A DNA stretch of 64,000 nucleotides from Shouchella clausii (GTDB lineage Bacteria; Bacillota; Bacilli; Bacillales; Bacillaceae_D): the NCBI RefSeq assembly GCF_001598215.1, contig NZ_BCXJ01000001.1, positions 558,001-622,000 on the forward strand, in the 5' to 3' direction. A program made the position numbers and the translations under genes. Of the stretch, positions 8,403 to 20,835 are shown in pieces (the stretch's first letter is position 1; the number at the start of each line of letters is the position of its first letter). Under the pieces are notes generated by a model. That model worked only from the letters and a program-made list of their open reading frames with translations, searched no databases and was not told the DNA's origin.

Positions 8403-10136
8403 GTGTCGTTACGGCCAAAGATTATTTTGTTGTTTTTATCGATTGTTTTAGTACCGTTAAATCTTTTAGGGATGATCACATATGCTTACTTTTCGAAAAC
8501 GCTTGAAGACCAAACCTACCATTATACGGTTCAAGTGATTGGGCAAGTGAATCAAAACGTGAATGCCTATATTGAGGAGATGCACCGTTTGTCGCTGTTG
8601 CCGTTATATGACAGAGAGATTTTAGCGATTCTTAAAAACCGGTCCGACGTCCATCATTCCTATTATCCACAGACTGAGGAGTTCGAACGAATGAGCTCGT
8701 TTTTATCGACACTCTCTTATAATCGGCAAGAGCTTTCTGGTATTCATATCATTACGCGAGACGGGAGTTTGTTTAGTGATCTTGGCTCACCTCGCACGGT
8801 GCATCGTTTAGCCGAAGGGACGTCTGATTGGCAAGAGGCGATTGAAGCAGGGAATGGCGCGTCTCTGTTACTGCCAACCCATTCTCCGTCCTACGTGCTA
8901 GGAGCAGAAAAGTCTGTTTTTTCCGTTGGGCGATTGCTCCGTGACCCTGATGGCTTTCGTCCCCTTGGCATGATGAAAGTCGACATTGAATTAAGCTTCA
9001 TTGAATCCCTTCTAGAGGATGTTGATTTATCAGAAGATGCATCGATTACGATGATTGATAGAAATGGGGAACCGATTTACGAAACGGGGAAAGCCATTTA
9101 CCCCCTCTTAAAAGCGAAAGGAGAGGATGTTTGGCAGCTTGCTGAGCGTGAGAGTATCACGGTAGATGGGGTGGATTACTTGCCTGTTATTCGAAATGAT
9201 TCGAGTGGAGACGTGCAAACGATCGTCTTCTTGCCTGAGCATCATATTGTCGGGGCATCACAATCGTTGCGCTTGTTCACAATCGGACTGATGCTGGCTG
9301 TCTCAGGAGTTGTGATAATGCTTGCCCTTGTAGCTGAACGTTCTTTAACAAAGCCAATTTTTGAGCTTCGCCAAGTAATGGCGCTAGCAGAAAAAGGAGA
9401 GTTTCATCATCGAATGAATCGAAACACGAAGGATGAACTGGGGCAATTAGCGATTGGATTTAATCATATGATGAAGCAGATTAATGAATTAATTGAAAAA
9501 GTGTATCAAACGGAGATTAGAGAAAAAGATGCAGAAATTAAAGCACTCCAAACGCAAATGAACCCACACTTTATTTACAATACATTGGAACATATTAATA
9601 TGATGGCGATTACAAAACAAGCGTACGAGCTTTCCGACATGGTCGCCTCACTCGGGCGCCTGATCCGCTACAGCATTGATCAAAAAACACGCTTTGTCCC
9701 GCTAAGAGAAGAGTTGGCTTTCGTTGAGTCGTATATAACAATCCAACAGAAACGATTAGAAGGAAAAGTGACTTTTTCGATCGCTGTTCCAGAAGCGATG
9801 CGCTCCCTTTCCATTCCGAAACTTATCTTGCAACCGTTAATTGAAAATGCAATCGAACACGGGCATCAGCATGGGGAATGGCGTGGGGAAATTTCCATAA
9901 AAGGCTGGCAAGATGACGCCTATTCGTACATTGAAGTTCGGGACAGTGGCCAAGGGATGAAGCAAGAAACGATTGAACGAATGAAAGTAGAACCTGAATG
10001 TGGCGTAGGGAATCAAGTTGCCCTTGGAAATATATCAGAACGACTTCTCTTGCTTTTAGGGGAACAGGCACAACTCATGATCGAGAGTGAGCTGGGACGA
10101 GGGACAAAGGTGACCGTCCGGTTACCGAAAACCTGA
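8403..10136 (+). CDS. Sensor histidine kinase (YesM type)
   Basis: The protein has 577 residues and starts at GTG 8403, after GGAGGGG. It has a membrane segment at about 8-28, an extracellular sensor region to about 295, a second membrane segment (LFTIGLMLAVSGVVIMLALV), a HAMP linker, and a His_kinase domain with the phospho-acceptor His in MNPHFIYNTLEHI. The ATPase domain shows the N-box LQPLIENAIEHG and the G-box DSGQGM. It is the partner of the AraC-type regulator just upstream. The likely signal is an oligosaccharide brought in or released by the neighbouring products; that part is inference. Confidence 0.93.
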   Translation: MSLRPKIILLFLSIVLVPLNLLGMITYAYFSKTLEDQTYHYTVQVIGQVNQNVNAYIEEMHRLSLLPLYDREILAILKNRSDVHHSYYPQTEEFERMSSFLSTLSYNRQELSGIHIITRDGSLFSDLGSPRTVHRLAEGTSDWQEAIEAGNGASLLLPTHSPSYVLGAEKSVFSVGRLLRDPDGFRPLGMMKVDIELSFIESLLEDVDLSEDASITMIDRNGEPIYETGKAIYPLLKAKGEDVWQLAERESITVDGVDYLPVIRNDSSGDVQTIVFLPEHHIVGASQSLRLFTIGLMLAVSGVVIMLALVAERSLTKPIFELRQVMALAEKGEFHHRMNRNTKDELGQLAIGFNHMMKQINELIEKVYQTEIREKDAEIKALQTQMNPHFIYNTLEHINMMAITKQAYELSDMVASLGRLIRYSIDQKTRFVPLREELAFVESYITIQQKRLEGKVTFSIAVPEAMRSLSIPKLILQPLIENAIEHGHQHGEWRGEISIKGWQDDAYSYIEVRDSGQGMKQETIERMKVEPECGVGNQVALGNISERLLLLLGEQAQLMIESELGRGTKVTVRLPKT

Positions 10137-10175
10137 GAAAAGGATACCAAATCGAAAACGAACACCCTCTTAAAC

Positions 10176-10189
10176 TGTAAGCGCTTTAT
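10176..10189 (+). promoter_or_regulatory. cre-like catabolite control site
   Basis: TGTAAGCGCTTTAT matches the CcpA consensus TGWAANCGNTNWCA at 12 of 14 positions (the final CA is AT). It lies between the sensor kinase stop and the sugar-binding lipoprotein start, a plausible place for glucose repression of the importer genes. Confidence 0.55.
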
Positions 10190-10226
10190 TTAAACTGAAG
10201 GTAGAACAAAGGGGGGGGAATTTAAA

Positions 10227-11492
10227 GTGAAGAGATGGAGCATAAGTGCGGGCCTGTTGCTCGTTGTGGCGGGTTGTTCATCGCCTGGTGGATCAACGGA
10301 TGCAAATGGAGAAGAACAAATTGAATTAACGTTCTCAACTTGGGGCAACGAAAACCATATTGCCGTTTATGAAGAATTACTAGAAGCGTATTACGTGGAT
10401 CATCCGCATGTACATGTAACGATCCAAACGACGCCTTTTCCTGACTATCAGCAAAACATGACGGTGCTTGCAGCGGGGCAAGAGCTGCCGGATATCGGAT
10501 GGGCGGCTGAGCGAATGGTGCCTCAATTTATTGAAAACAACATACTCGCTGATTTATCTGCACTCCGTGAAGATGAGTCGTTTCACTTTGAGGACATTTT
10601 GCCAGGGACGATTACGCAATATGAAGTGGGAGAAGCTCTTTACGGTGTGCCGTTCTCAAGCCCACCTCATATTATTTTCTACAATAAAACCTTATTTGAA
10701 AAAAATGGACTAGAAACGCCACAAGAATTGGAAAGCCGAGGCGAGTGGACATGGGAAGCTTTTGAAGAAGCCGCAGCTGTAATCGCTGAGGAGGAAGGCG
10801 TATATGGGGCAAATTTCTTTAGAGCTTGGGAAACATGGGAGAATCTTTTAGCACATACGCGAGCAGAAGGGGGCGACCTCTTTAACGAAGACACGACTGA
10901 GTTTACTTGGAATAGCGATGCCGGAATCTCGACGTTGGAAATGCTTGATCGCATGATGTTCGAGGACCGCTCACATCCTCGTGCAGGGGACCAAGTCGCA
11001 TTCGAAGCTGGGAACGTCGGTATGTTTTTTGATGTCTACAGTTATGTTTCAACGGCTCGGGGGATCGAAGATTTTGAATGGGATATCGCCCCTGTTCCTC
11101 TTGGCTCACAAGGAAGATCGCCTATTCTCGGGCAAGCAGGCTATGTCATGTTTGAAGGGACGGAGCATCCTGAAGAAGCACTCGATCTGATTCGCTACTT
11201 TGCGAGCGAAACAGGGATGGAAGCGACCTCGACGTACTTCGCGCCACCACGGGCGTCGGTACTTGAATCAGATGCTTTTATTGAACAACCAGGCAATCCG
11301 CCGAGAGCGAGCATGGAGTCGACGATTTTAAACTTAAGCGAAGAATCACGTGTGTTACCGATTCATCCAGAATGGCAGAACATCGACAACCACATCCTCC
11401 AAGGCTTTGACCATTTATTCGGCCAAACGGCAGAACCAGCTGACATTCTTGAGCAAATGGAAGCAAGCATCAATCCATTGGTGCAAGAATGA
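10227..11492 (+). CDS. Sugar ABC transporter substrate-binding lipoprotein
   Basis: The protein has 421 residues and starts at GTG after a strong GGGGGGG(A) purine stretch. The N-terminus is a lipoprotein signal peptide with lipobox VAGC at about residue 17, so it is anchored outside the membrane. The body is a family-1 extracellular solute-binding protein (FSTWGNENHIAVYEELL at the mature start and VPFSSPPHIIFYNKTLFEKNG). It captures an oligosaccharide for the two permeases that follow. No ATPase gene is present in the set; such CUT1 importers often share a common MsmX-type ATPase encoded elsewhere. Confidence 0.93.
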   Translation: MKRWSISAGLLLVVAGCSSPGGSTDANGEEQIELTFSTWGNENHIAVYEELLEAYYVDHPHVHVTIQTTPFPDYQQNMTVLAAGQELPDIGWAAERMVPQFIENNILADLSALREDESFHFEDILPGTITQYEVGEALYGVPFSSPPHIIFYNKTLFEKNGLETPQELESRGEWTWEAFEEAAAVIAEEEGVYGANFFRAWETWENLLAHTRAEGGDLFNEDTTEFTWNSDAGISTLEMLDRMMFEDRSHPRAGDQVAFEAGNVGMFFDVYSYVSTARGIEDFEWDIAPVPLGSQGRSPILGQAGYVMFEGTEHPEEALDLIRYFASETGMEATSTYFAPPRASVLESDAFIEQPGNPPRASMESTILNLSEESRVLPIHPEWQNIDNHILQGFDHLFGQTAEPADILEQMEASINPLVQE

Positions 11493-11511
11493 GCTTCGAG
11501 GTGGATAAGAA

Positions 11512-12441
11512 ATGAATGCAGATGTTCAGGCAGAATGGAGACAAAAAAAGAAAAGACCTCGAAAACCGATGTTTAAACGAGATGAGCTAGCTGGTTGGCT
11601 CTTTATAAGCCCGATGTTAATCGGATTTACGATCTTTATGTTTGTTCCCATTGGCTTTGCTTTCTATATGAGCTTCACCGACTGGCCCTTACTCGGCCAG
11701 TCGGAATTTATCGGAACGGCCAATTATCAAGCGATCGTGCAAGACCCTGAATTTCAACAAGTGATGAAAAATACGATTTTATTTACCGCGGGCTTAGTTC
11801 CCTTCAATATCATTCTCGCTCTAGGGCTAGCCTTGCTTTTACGACATCCATTACCAGGAATGGGCCTATTCCGCACGATTGTTTTTGTGCCAGTGGTCAC
11901 AACGCTTGTCGTCTGGGCGATTGTCTGGCGCTATATGTTTGCGACTGACTTTGGTTTCATTAACTCGATTCTTGCATGGTTTGGCATTGAGCCACAAGCG
12001 TGGTTGTATAACAAAAATTTAGCGATGCCTGTTGTTATTTTAACTAGTGTCTTAAAAAACGTCGGGCTAAACATGGTGCTGTTTTTAGCCGCCTTGCAAA
12101 TGGTCCCGAAAAACTTATACGAAGCTGCTCGAATTGATGGTGCTGGAAGCTGGCGCCAATTCAAAAACATCACGCTCCCAATCATTTCGCCTACCGTCTT
12201 TTTAGCGACGATTATTACGATTATTGGAGCGATGAAGATCTTTGCGCAAATCTTTGTTATGACAAAAGGTGGTCCAGAGAGCAGTACAAAAGTCATTGTC
12301 TATTATATTTGGGAAAAAGCATTTCGGTTGTTTGATATGGGTTACGCCTCTGCGGCAGCGTTTATTTTATTCTTTGTCATTTTTGTATTCACATTGATTC
12401 AGTGGTGGCTTCGAAAAAGGTGGGTCTACAATGAAGATTAA
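11512..12441 (+). CDS. Sugar ABC transporter permease, first subunit (MalF/LplB type)
   Basis: The protein has 309 residues with six predicted membrane segments and a basic cytoplasmic N-terminus (QKKKRPRKPMFKRDE). The coupling-helix EAA motif is visible as YEAARIDGAGSWRQFKNITLP. It forms the membrane channel with the next gene product, whose start lies 11 nt inside its end. It follows the binding-protein gene by 19 nt, so all three are likely one transcript. The substrate is not identifiable from sequence. Confidence 0.93.
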   Translation: MNADVQAEWRQKKKRPRKPMFKRDELAGWLFISPMLIGFTIFMFVPIGFAFYMSFTDWPLLGQSEFIGTANYQAIVQDPEFQQVMKNTILFTAGLVPFNIILALGLALLLRHPLPGMGLFRTIVFVPVVTTLVVWAIVWRYMFATDFGFINSILAWFGIEPQAWLYNKNLAMPVVILTSVLKNVGLNMVLFLAALQMVPKNLYEAARIDGAGSWRQFKNITLPIISPTVFLATIITIIGAMKIFAQIFVMTKGGPESSTKVIVYYIWEKAFRLFDMGYASAAAFILFFVIFVFTLIQWWLRKRWVYNED

Positions 12442-13264
12442 CTCGGTTTCTACAGTCGTTCGTTATGGTTTATTAACCATCATTTCAGCGATTATGCTGT
12501 TGCCGTTTATTTGGATGGTCACGACGTCTTTAAAAGACCCTAACCAAATTTTCGCGTTGCCACCAACCTTTATCCCAAACCCAATTCAGTGGGATAGCTA
12601 TCTCAATGTTCTTAGTAGCACCCACTTTCTTAGGCAAATGTTTAACAGTATTTACATTGGGGCCGCGGTGACAATCGGAACGGTATTGCTCGCTTCGCTT
12701 GCGGGGTATGCCTTCGCCCGGATTCCATTTAAAGGGCGAAATGTCATCTTCCTTGCTTTTCTAAGTGTGATGATGATCCCCGGCGAAGTAACGATCATCC
12801 CGCTCTTTCTTTTTATGAGGGAACTCGGCTGGATTGATACCCATTTGCCCTTAATTATCATCCCCATTTTTGGCGCAGGCGGAGCGTTTGGCATCTTTGT
12901 GATGAGGCAGTTTTTTAAACAAGTCCCAGCTGAACTTGAAGATGCCGCCCGAATTGACGGCTGCTCTCGTTTCCGCATCTTTGTTCAAATTATGCTGCCT
13001 CTATCAAAGCCGGCACTTGCGACGGTGACGATCTTTACCTTTTTAACGAATTGGAATGAGTTTCTCGAACCTTTAATTTTTATCAATTCAAGAGAATTAA
13101 TGACCTTGCCGCTGGCTCTGTCTCTCTTTACCGACGAGGCTGGAACCGATTGGAGTTCATTGATGAGCGCGTCTGTCCTAGCAACACTGCCAGTTCTAAC
13201 AGTCTTCTTCTTTGCCCAGAAGCAGTTTATTGAGAGCCTAGCAATGTCTGGATCAAAGGAATAA
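12431..13264 (+). CDS. Sugar ABC transporter permease, second subunit (MalG/LacG type)
   Basis: The protein has 277 residues with six membrane segments. The EAA loop reads LEDAARIDGCSRFRIFVQIMLP, quoted here in part as ARIDGCSRFRIFVQIMLP. It overlaps the previous permease gene by 11 nt, which indicates coupled translation of an obligate heterodimer. The protein ends in a short polar tail. The gene is followed by the FAD-dependent oxidoreductase after 26 nt. Confidence 0.93.
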   Translation: MKINSVSTVVRYGLLTIISAIMLLPFIWMVTTSLKDPNQIFALPPTFIPNPIQWDSYLNVLSSTHFLRQMFNSIYIGAAVTIGTVLLASLAGYAFARIPFKGRNVIFLAFLSVMMIPGEVTIIPLFLFMRELGWIDTHLPLIIIPIFGAGGAFGIFVMRQFFKQVPAELEDAARIDGCSRFRIFVQIMLPLSKPALATVTIFTFLTNWNEFLEPLIFINSRELMTLPLALSLFTDEAGTDWSSLMSASVLATLPVLTVFFFAQKQFIESLAMSGSKE

Positions 13265-13290
13265 AACGTATGAGTCGGAGGAATAAACAG

Positions 13291-14655
13291 ATGAGACAAG
13301 TAACGGAAGTAGAAAAACAAGTACGTGTACGCGCGGAAGCCGATGTGGTCGTTTGTGGAGGGGGACCAGCAGGGATTGGCGCTGCCTTAAGCGCGGCCCG
13401 AAACGGCGCCAAAACGATTCTCCTCGAAGCGCACGGCTTTCTCGGAGGGATGGGGACAGCTGGAATGGTGACTTCTTTTGCCTACGGTTATCATGATAAG
13501 GAGCGCTTTATTACCGGAGGCATCTTTCAAGAGATTCGTCAAAAGCTCTATGCGAGAGGCGGGCTGATCATGACCGATCGCAAAGGCTGGGAGCCGTTTA
13601 ATGCCGAACAATACAAGATTCTCGCGTTTGAATTATTGGCAGAAGCAGGTGTCGAGCTCCTTTGCCATACAACGGTTGTCGATACGATCACAAAAGCAGG
13701 CACGATTGAAGCGATCATTATTGAAAGCAAAGCAGGCAGAGAAGCTTTGCTTGCGACGCACGTCATTGATGCGACGGGAGATGGAGATGTCGCTGAACGA
13801 GCCGGTGCGCTCTGCAAAATCGGCAGAGACAAAGACGGAGGCACGCAGCCTTCCTCGCTCATGTATGTACTTGGCAATGTCGATACAGCAGCACTTGGCG
13901 AAAAGCTCGACCAAGAAGGGCGACGTGGCTACTGGAAAACAGAAGACGGGTATAGGTACGTAAACGCAACCGGTTTCGCGGATGAAATCGAACAGGCGAA
14001 GCGCGACGGTTTCTTAACAAAAGTGAACCGAGACCATGTCGCTGCCATCTTCACGGTGCCATGGATGGACAATGTCGTAGGCATTAACTTTGGACGCATT
14101 CAAGGCAAAAACGCCCTCGACCCACAAGACTTAACGGATGCGGAAGTCATCGGGCGAGAACAAGTGCTAGATGGAATCGCTTTTCTGAAAGAATACGTGC
14201 CAGGGTTCAAGCGAGCAGAGCTCCTTCAAACAGCCCCGCAAATCGGGATTCGGGAAACAAGACGTGTCATCGGCGACTACGTCATCACACAAGAAGACAT
14301 TGTCGAATTAAAGCAATTTGACGACTGCATTGCTCAATCCTGTTACATGATTGACATTCACTCGCCAGACTCGTCAACGACGGAAATTTACAAACTGCCA
14401 AAAGGCACCCATTATGACATCCCGTACCGCTCCCTCCTGCCACAAGGGCTAAACAACTTGCTCGTCGCTGGCCGCTGCATCTCAGCGACGCACGAAGCAT
14501 TAGGCTCCTTCCGCGTCCAAGCCATTTGCCTTGCAATCGGAGAAGCCGCCGGAGCTGCCGCTGCCATCGCCACAAAAGAAAAGTGCCTCCCGCGAGAAAT
14601 TGATGTGAAGCACTTGCAAGACACGTTGGTGAATCAAGGGGCGATATTGAGCTGA
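13291..14655 (+). CDS. FAD-dependent oxidoreductase (FAD_oxidored family)
   Basis: The protein has 454 residues starting at ATG 13291, after CGGAGGA; an ATG at 13270 is also in frame but has no clear RBS. The N-terminal Rossmann motif ADVVVCGGGPAGIGAALSA binds FAD, followed by LEAHGFLGGMGTAGMV. A second signature near the C-terminus (LLVAGRCISATHEALGSFR) is typical of the FAD_oxidored group. The physiological reaction in this family is mostly unknown. As last gene of the sugar importer set it may oxidise or epimerise the imported sugar; that is inference. Confidence 0.85.
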   Translation: MRQVTEVEKQVRVRAEADVVVCGGGPAGIGAALSAARNGAKTILLEAHGFLGGMGTAGMVTSFAYGYHDKERFITGGIFQEIRQKLYARGGLIMTDRKGWEPFNAEQYKILAFELLAEAGVELLCHTTVVDTITKAGTIEAIIIESKAGREALLATHVIDATGDGDVAERAGALCKIGRDKDGGTQPSSLMYVLGNVDTAALGEKLDQEGRRGYWKTEDGYRYVNATGFADEIEQAKRDGFLTKVNRDHVAAIFTVPWMDNVVGINFGRIQGKNALDPQDLTDAEVIGREQVLDGIAFLKEYVPGFKRAELLQTAPQIGIRETRRVIGDYVITQEDIVELKQFDDCIAQSCYMIDIHSPDSSTTEIYKLPKGTHYDIPYRSLLPQGLNNLLVAGRCISATHEALGSFRVQAICLAIGEAAGAAAAIATKEKCLPREIDVKHLQDTLVNQGAILS

Positions 14656-14889
14656 CATTTTCGAATAAAGAGGTCGAGCAATTAGTTAGAGAAGACCTGG
14701 AATACCTTTAAAAATAAAACGAACAAGAAACTCCAAACATTGGGTTTTGGAGTTTCTTGCTTATTAGAAGGATATTTGGGAGCAATTGTTTAATATGATC
14801 AGCTTAAAGAAATTTGTCATTGAACATTAACGGCGTTGAAGTAAAAGTTGCAGGAAAAGATTTATTCAGACAAACGGCTTAAATCAGAC
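14656..14889 (+). other. Gap with a hairpin and two short open fragments
   Basis: CAAGAAACTCCAAA (14724-14737) and TTTGGAGTTTCTTG (14746-14759) form a 14-bp stem that probably ends the sugar operon, although no long T-run follows. Two short open stretches without convincing starts end at about 14711 (...VEQLVREDLEYL) and at about 14881 (...NGVEVKVAGKDLFRQTA). They could be gene remnants, but I do not recognise them. Confidence 0.4.
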
Positions 14890-15069
14890 GGTGCGAACCC
14901 CAAGCGCACATAAAATCACTAGCTCACCCGCACCAAAAAAGAGTGAGAATGTGAGTAAATGTGTATCAAAATGTGAAAATATTGTTCGTGTTCCATGATA
15001 TGATGAAGGAAAAGAGCGACTTTCCCTATTGTCTGTGGTTTTATTTCCAACAAATAGGGGAATTTCGCT
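14890..15069 (+). promoter_or_regulatory. CRISPR leader of array 1
   Basis: This 180-bp stretch is closely similar to the segments in front of the other three arrays. It begins GGTGCGAACCCCAAGCGCAC and soon reads CACCCGCACCAAAAAA, so GGTGCG and CGCACC can pair. It contains the shared promoter-like block TTGTTCGTG...ATGATATGATG and ends GGAATTTCGCTG directly against the first repeat. Confidence 0.8.
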
Positions 15070-15302
15070 GTCGCACTCTATGTGAGTGCGTGGATTGAAA
15101 TCTGGTACTTTTCGATTTTTTCTACAAGTTCGGCTGGTCGCACTCTATGTGAGTGCGTGGATTGAAATTCATTTGGCCGAAAGGGTTACACGGGTTGAGG
15201 AATCGTCGCACTCTATGTGAGTTCGTGGATGGAAATGTCGTTTTAAGATCGTTGTACGGTGTGGCTGTGTTTCGCACTTCTTATAAGTGCGCCAATTAAA
15301 AT
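15070..15302 (+). CRISPR. CRISPR array 1: 4 repeats, 3 spacers
   Basis: Repeats of 32 nt start at 15070, 15137, 15205 and 15271; spacers are 35, 36 and 34 nt. The repeat begins GTCGCACTC, has the loop TATGT, and continues GAGTGCG then TGGATTGAAAT. The stem CGCACTC/GAGTGCG is the type I-C pattern. Copies 1 and 2 are perfect, copy 3 has two changes, and copy 4 is strongly degenerate. Decay at the right end together with a leader on the left sets the transcribed strand as plus. The loop sequence TATGT is unique to this array. Confidence 0.93.
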
Positions 15303-15417
15303 CCACATGAACTGACTTTCGCTTACGACAGCAACTAATATGTAAAAAAAGTCTGGTAAACCAAATAAGCAATATGAGCGCACCTACGCCCATATTGCTT
15401 ATTTTCGTCTTTGTTGC

Positions 15418-18353
<2,936 letters not shown>

Positions 18354-18392
18354 AAGCAAAACTCCTTTGTGTGATCTACAATTTAACTGTAA

Positions 18393-18406
18393 AGGCAGCG
18401 CTTTCA
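18393..18406 (-). promoter_or_regulatory. cre-like site upstream of the maltose PTS gene
   Basis: Read on the minus strand, TGAAAGCGCTGCCT matches the cre consensus at 12 of 14 positions. It lies 40-53 bp upstream of the PTS start, where CcpA binding would repress the maltose genes. Confidence 0.5.
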
Positions 18407-18458
18407 AAACCCAATAGGTTTGACGCATTTAGAAATCAAGTTGTACCATTAGATTATA

Positions 18459-18490
18459 TTTTCACAGAAGGAAAATATTTTCATAGAAGG
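18459..18490 (+). promoter_or_regulatory. Repeat pair in front of the RpiR regulator gene
   Basis: TTTTCACAGAAGG (18459-18471) and TTTTCATAGAAGG (18478-18490) are direct repeats 19 bp apart. Between and across them is the palindrome GAAAATATTTTC (18471-18482). The second copy runs into the ribosome binding site. It may be an autoregulatory operator for the RpiR protein; this is inference. Confidence 0.35.
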
Positions 18491-18498
18491 TGAGCGAT

Positions 18499-19257
18499 AT
18501 GATTCTGGACAAGTTAGTAAATAAGCATTTTGAATCACTTAGCGAGAATGACTTGCATATCATTAAGACGATTTATGACCATATTGATGAGATGAAGACG
18601 ATGAAAATTCAGGATCTCGCTGCTTATGCCCACACTTCTATCTCTTCCATCCACCGTCTCACGAAAAAAATTGGTTTAGACGGCTACAGCGACTTAAAAT
18701 CTTATATTAAATTGAACAATTTTACGGAAGGTACGAGCCAAGATTTAATGGCACTGCTTGATCAGGATATCCACCAGACGAGGAAATACATGGAGCAACT
18801 AGACTTTTGTCAATTAAATCAACTGATTGACCGCGCCCCATATATTTATATTTATGGCACGGGAGCTGCGCAGTTGGATTTGGCGAATGATGTTCAGCGG
18901 CAGTTATGGGCACTGCACAAGAAATCTCAAGTCATACGAAGTGAACGGGATTTTACAAATGGACTCGGAAAAATGGGCGAAGATGATCTTTTGTTTATTA
19001 TTTCTTTATCCGGCGAATCGGAAAACCTCGATGAAATTATTCACGCGATTAAAACAAGAAAGATTAAATGTGTCAGCCTGACCACATTAAGAAATAATTT
19101 ACTCGCCCAAAATGCGATGTTTAATATCTATGTAAACAGTACTCCTTTTTATTTGTATAACAAAGTCGACAACTCTAGCTTTTTGCCGTTTTACATTGTT
19201 GTTGATATTATTGTGAGGAAATTCAGTGAGTGGAAAATGGAACAGTGGGAGAAATAA
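18499..19257 (+). CDS. glvR: RpiR-family transcriptional regulator of maltose genes
   Basis: The protein has 252 residues from ATG 18499, which follows AAGGTGAG with suitable spacing; the GTG at 18490 lies inside that site. The N-terminal helix-turn-helix (KIQDLAAYAHTSISSIHRLT) is typical of RpiR, and the C-terminal SIS sugar-phosphate binding domain spans about 100-245 (APYIYIYGTGAAQLDLANDV, DLLFIISLSGESENLDEII). It is divergent from the EIICB and GH4 genes and probably activates them when maltose-6'-phosphate is present, as GlvR does in B. subtilis. Confidence 0.9.
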   Translation: MILDKLVNKHFESLSENDLHIIKTIYDHIDEMKTMKIQDLAAYAHTSISSIHRLTKKIGLDGYSDLKSYIKLNNFTEGTSQDLMALLDQDIHQTRKYMEQLDFCQLNQLIDRAPYIYIYGTGAAQLDLANDVQRQLWALHKKSQVIRSERDFTNGLGKMGEDDLLFIISLSGESENLDEIIHAIKTRKIKCVSLTTLRNNLLAQNAMFNIYVNSTPFYLYNKVDNSSFLPFYIVVDIIVRKFSEWKMEQWEK

Positions 19258-19513
19258 TAAGGGTGAGTCGGCTATGTCTTGAAACTTGTCGGCTGCATAA
19301 AGCAGTGGCTGAAATGATAGAAACATTATAGACTAGTCTAGCGCTTATTCGCCCTCCTTGTTTTCTTCTTCTTTTTTAGGGCAATCTTCTTCCTCTACAC
19401 TATACTAAACGTCTCGATCCTTTTTTGTTTGTCTTAAAAGGCAAATAAATCACCTAATCTTGTATAATGTAGTCACCATCAATATGAAACCATATTAGAA
19501 AGGCACTTGATAA
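19258..19513 (+). other. Gap with a palindrome and a promoter-like -10 box
   Basis: TAGACTAGTCTA at 19329-19340 is a perfect 12-bp palindrome. TATAAT at 19463-19468 is a good -10 element for the following gene, but no matching -35 element is visible. Nothing else is recognised. Confidence 0.35.
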
Positions 19514-19987
19514 ATGAAAGCAATTTCTTATCGAAAATCCGTGGCATGGGGCAAAGCGCTAGGCAGTTTAGTGTTTGTGCTAGTTTGTCTGTTTCTGCTG
19601 TACGGGGCTTTTTTTATGGATACTACATGGATTCGTAAATTTTTTTGTATTACATCCGCTATCATAGGGATTCCGTTTTTTGGTGGATATTTAGTGGTTT
19701 GCTTGCCACGGGCATTGAAATCAAACACGCCGTTACTCACTTATGACCAACAGGCTATTTCAGACGGTAAACAAACAGTAGCGTGGGCAGACATTGCAAA
19801 CATCAGCTACAGCGGCCCTTCTATTCAAAAATGGCTGTTTCCGCAGTTTCCTAAACTGATTTTCCACTTGAAGAACAGAGAGACTTGGACTGTAAGCACT
19901 TATTATTTGCTAACAGACTCCGACATTCAGTTAGTCCTGAAACTTTTGCGCGGGCTGATTAGCCGCAACGGTAAGGAAGTAACGTAG
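19514..19987 (+). CDS. STM3941-like membrane protein
   Basis: The protein has 157 residues. Two membrane segments near the N-terminus (LGSLVFVLVCLFLLYGAFFM and FFCITSAIIGIPFFGGYLVV) are followed by a soluble PH-like domain with LLTYDQQAISDGKQTVAWAD and IANISYSGP. This layout matches the STM3941 family, whose function is unknown. It has the RBS GAAAGG at its start and is followed 68 nt later by a SMI1/KNR4 gene. Members of both families are often found near contact-toxin immunity genes, but no toxin gene is visible here. Confidence 0.6.
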   Translation: MKAISYRKSVAWGKALGSLVFVLVCLFLLYGAFFMDTTWIRKFFCITSAIIGIPFFGGYLVVCLPRALKSNTPLLTYDQQAISDGKQTVAWADIANISYSGPSIQKWLFPQFPKLIFHLKNRETWTVSTYYLLTDSDIQLVLKLLRGLISRNGKEVT

Positions 19988-20055
19988 TTCCAGTAGATTT
20001 ATATTGTTATAAGGCTAAGGCAGTCTACAATTAACAGAAAGGAAGGCGTACAATC

Positions 20056-20793
20056 ATGAAAGCGAGCATCGAAAACCTCCTTCGTCTATTGGGAGACCAG
20101 CACGAGCCGCATCACGGGATTCCAGAGAGTGAGATCGAGGCGAAGGAACGAGAGCTTGGTTTTTCCTTGCCGCTGGTGCTACGGAATTACTACAAAGCGT
20201 TGGGACGGTCTCCACGCATCACCCAAGGGTGCAACAATCAATACGAGCCGCTGCTGCTGGAAAAGCTGTTTATTCCTAATAGCACTTTTTTCACGACAGA
20301 CAAAGCATTTTTGATTTTCTACCAAGTGGAAGAATCTGTGATCTACTGTGGGATCCGATTGGACGATTTGGAGAAGGAAGACCCGCCAGTTTATCTATGC
20401 GCTTGGAGCTTCGCTGACTGGCAGTTAGAGAATCAGTCACTAAGCCGTTTTCTCGTTGGCAAAGCGCTAGTTCAACTGGGCGTTGAAGATCGGCTGCCGT
20501 ATTGGGCGATTTTTGATGAGAGCATGTGGGACTTGTCCGACTATCGCGACTGGATGCGTCTAGATGACCGAGAAGATGAGATAGAAGAAGGTTCCAAGCT
20601 CAATACGTGGAAAATCTTTGTGAAAGATGATGTGCTGATCGTGTTTGAACTTTCTGGTGCGGAAGAAGAAGGGGAAGCCCCGTTGGCGGTATACCTTGCT
20701 TCTTTTAAGCGAACGAATTTGGAGGGTCTGTTGAACGAGCTGGAAAAGGCAGCGAACTTGCCCCCGTTTCGGACCAATTTGTTTGAACATTAA
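20056..20793 (+). CDS. SMI1/KNR4-family protein, possible orphan immunity protein
   Basis: The protein has 245 residues and no signal peptide. Residues about 20-130 show the SUKH pattern: GIPESEIEAKERELGFSLPL, LVLRNYYKALG, then YEPLLLEKLFIPN. In bacteria many SUKH proteins neutralise polymorphic toxins, while others have unknown roles. The C-terminal half is acidic (DDREDEIEEGS). No toxin, WXG100 or T7SS gene is next to it, so if it is an immunity protein it is an orphan in this window. An RBS, AAAGGAAGG, sits a little far from the ATG. Confidence 0.7.
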   Translation: MKASIENLLRLLGDQHEPHHGIPESEIEAKERELGFSLPLVLRNYYKALGRSPRITQGCNNQYEPLLLEKLFIPNSTFFTTDKAFLIFYQVEESVIYCGIRLDDLEKEDPPVYLCAWSFADWQLENQSLSRFLVGKALVQLGVEDRLPYWAIFDESMWDLSDYRDWMRLDDREDEIEEGSKLNTWKIFVKDDVLIVFELSGAEEEGEAPLAVYLASFKRTNLEGLLNELEKAANLPPFRTNLFEH

Positions 20794-20835
20794 TGGCGTG
20801 GGGACACATGTTCTCATAAGAAAGGGGTCGTTCCT

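Noticed and set aside
19329-19340. Palindrome TAGACTAGTCTA as an operator
   Set aside because: It lies well downstream of the RpiR gene and far from the next promoter, and a single 12-bp palindrome can arise by chance.
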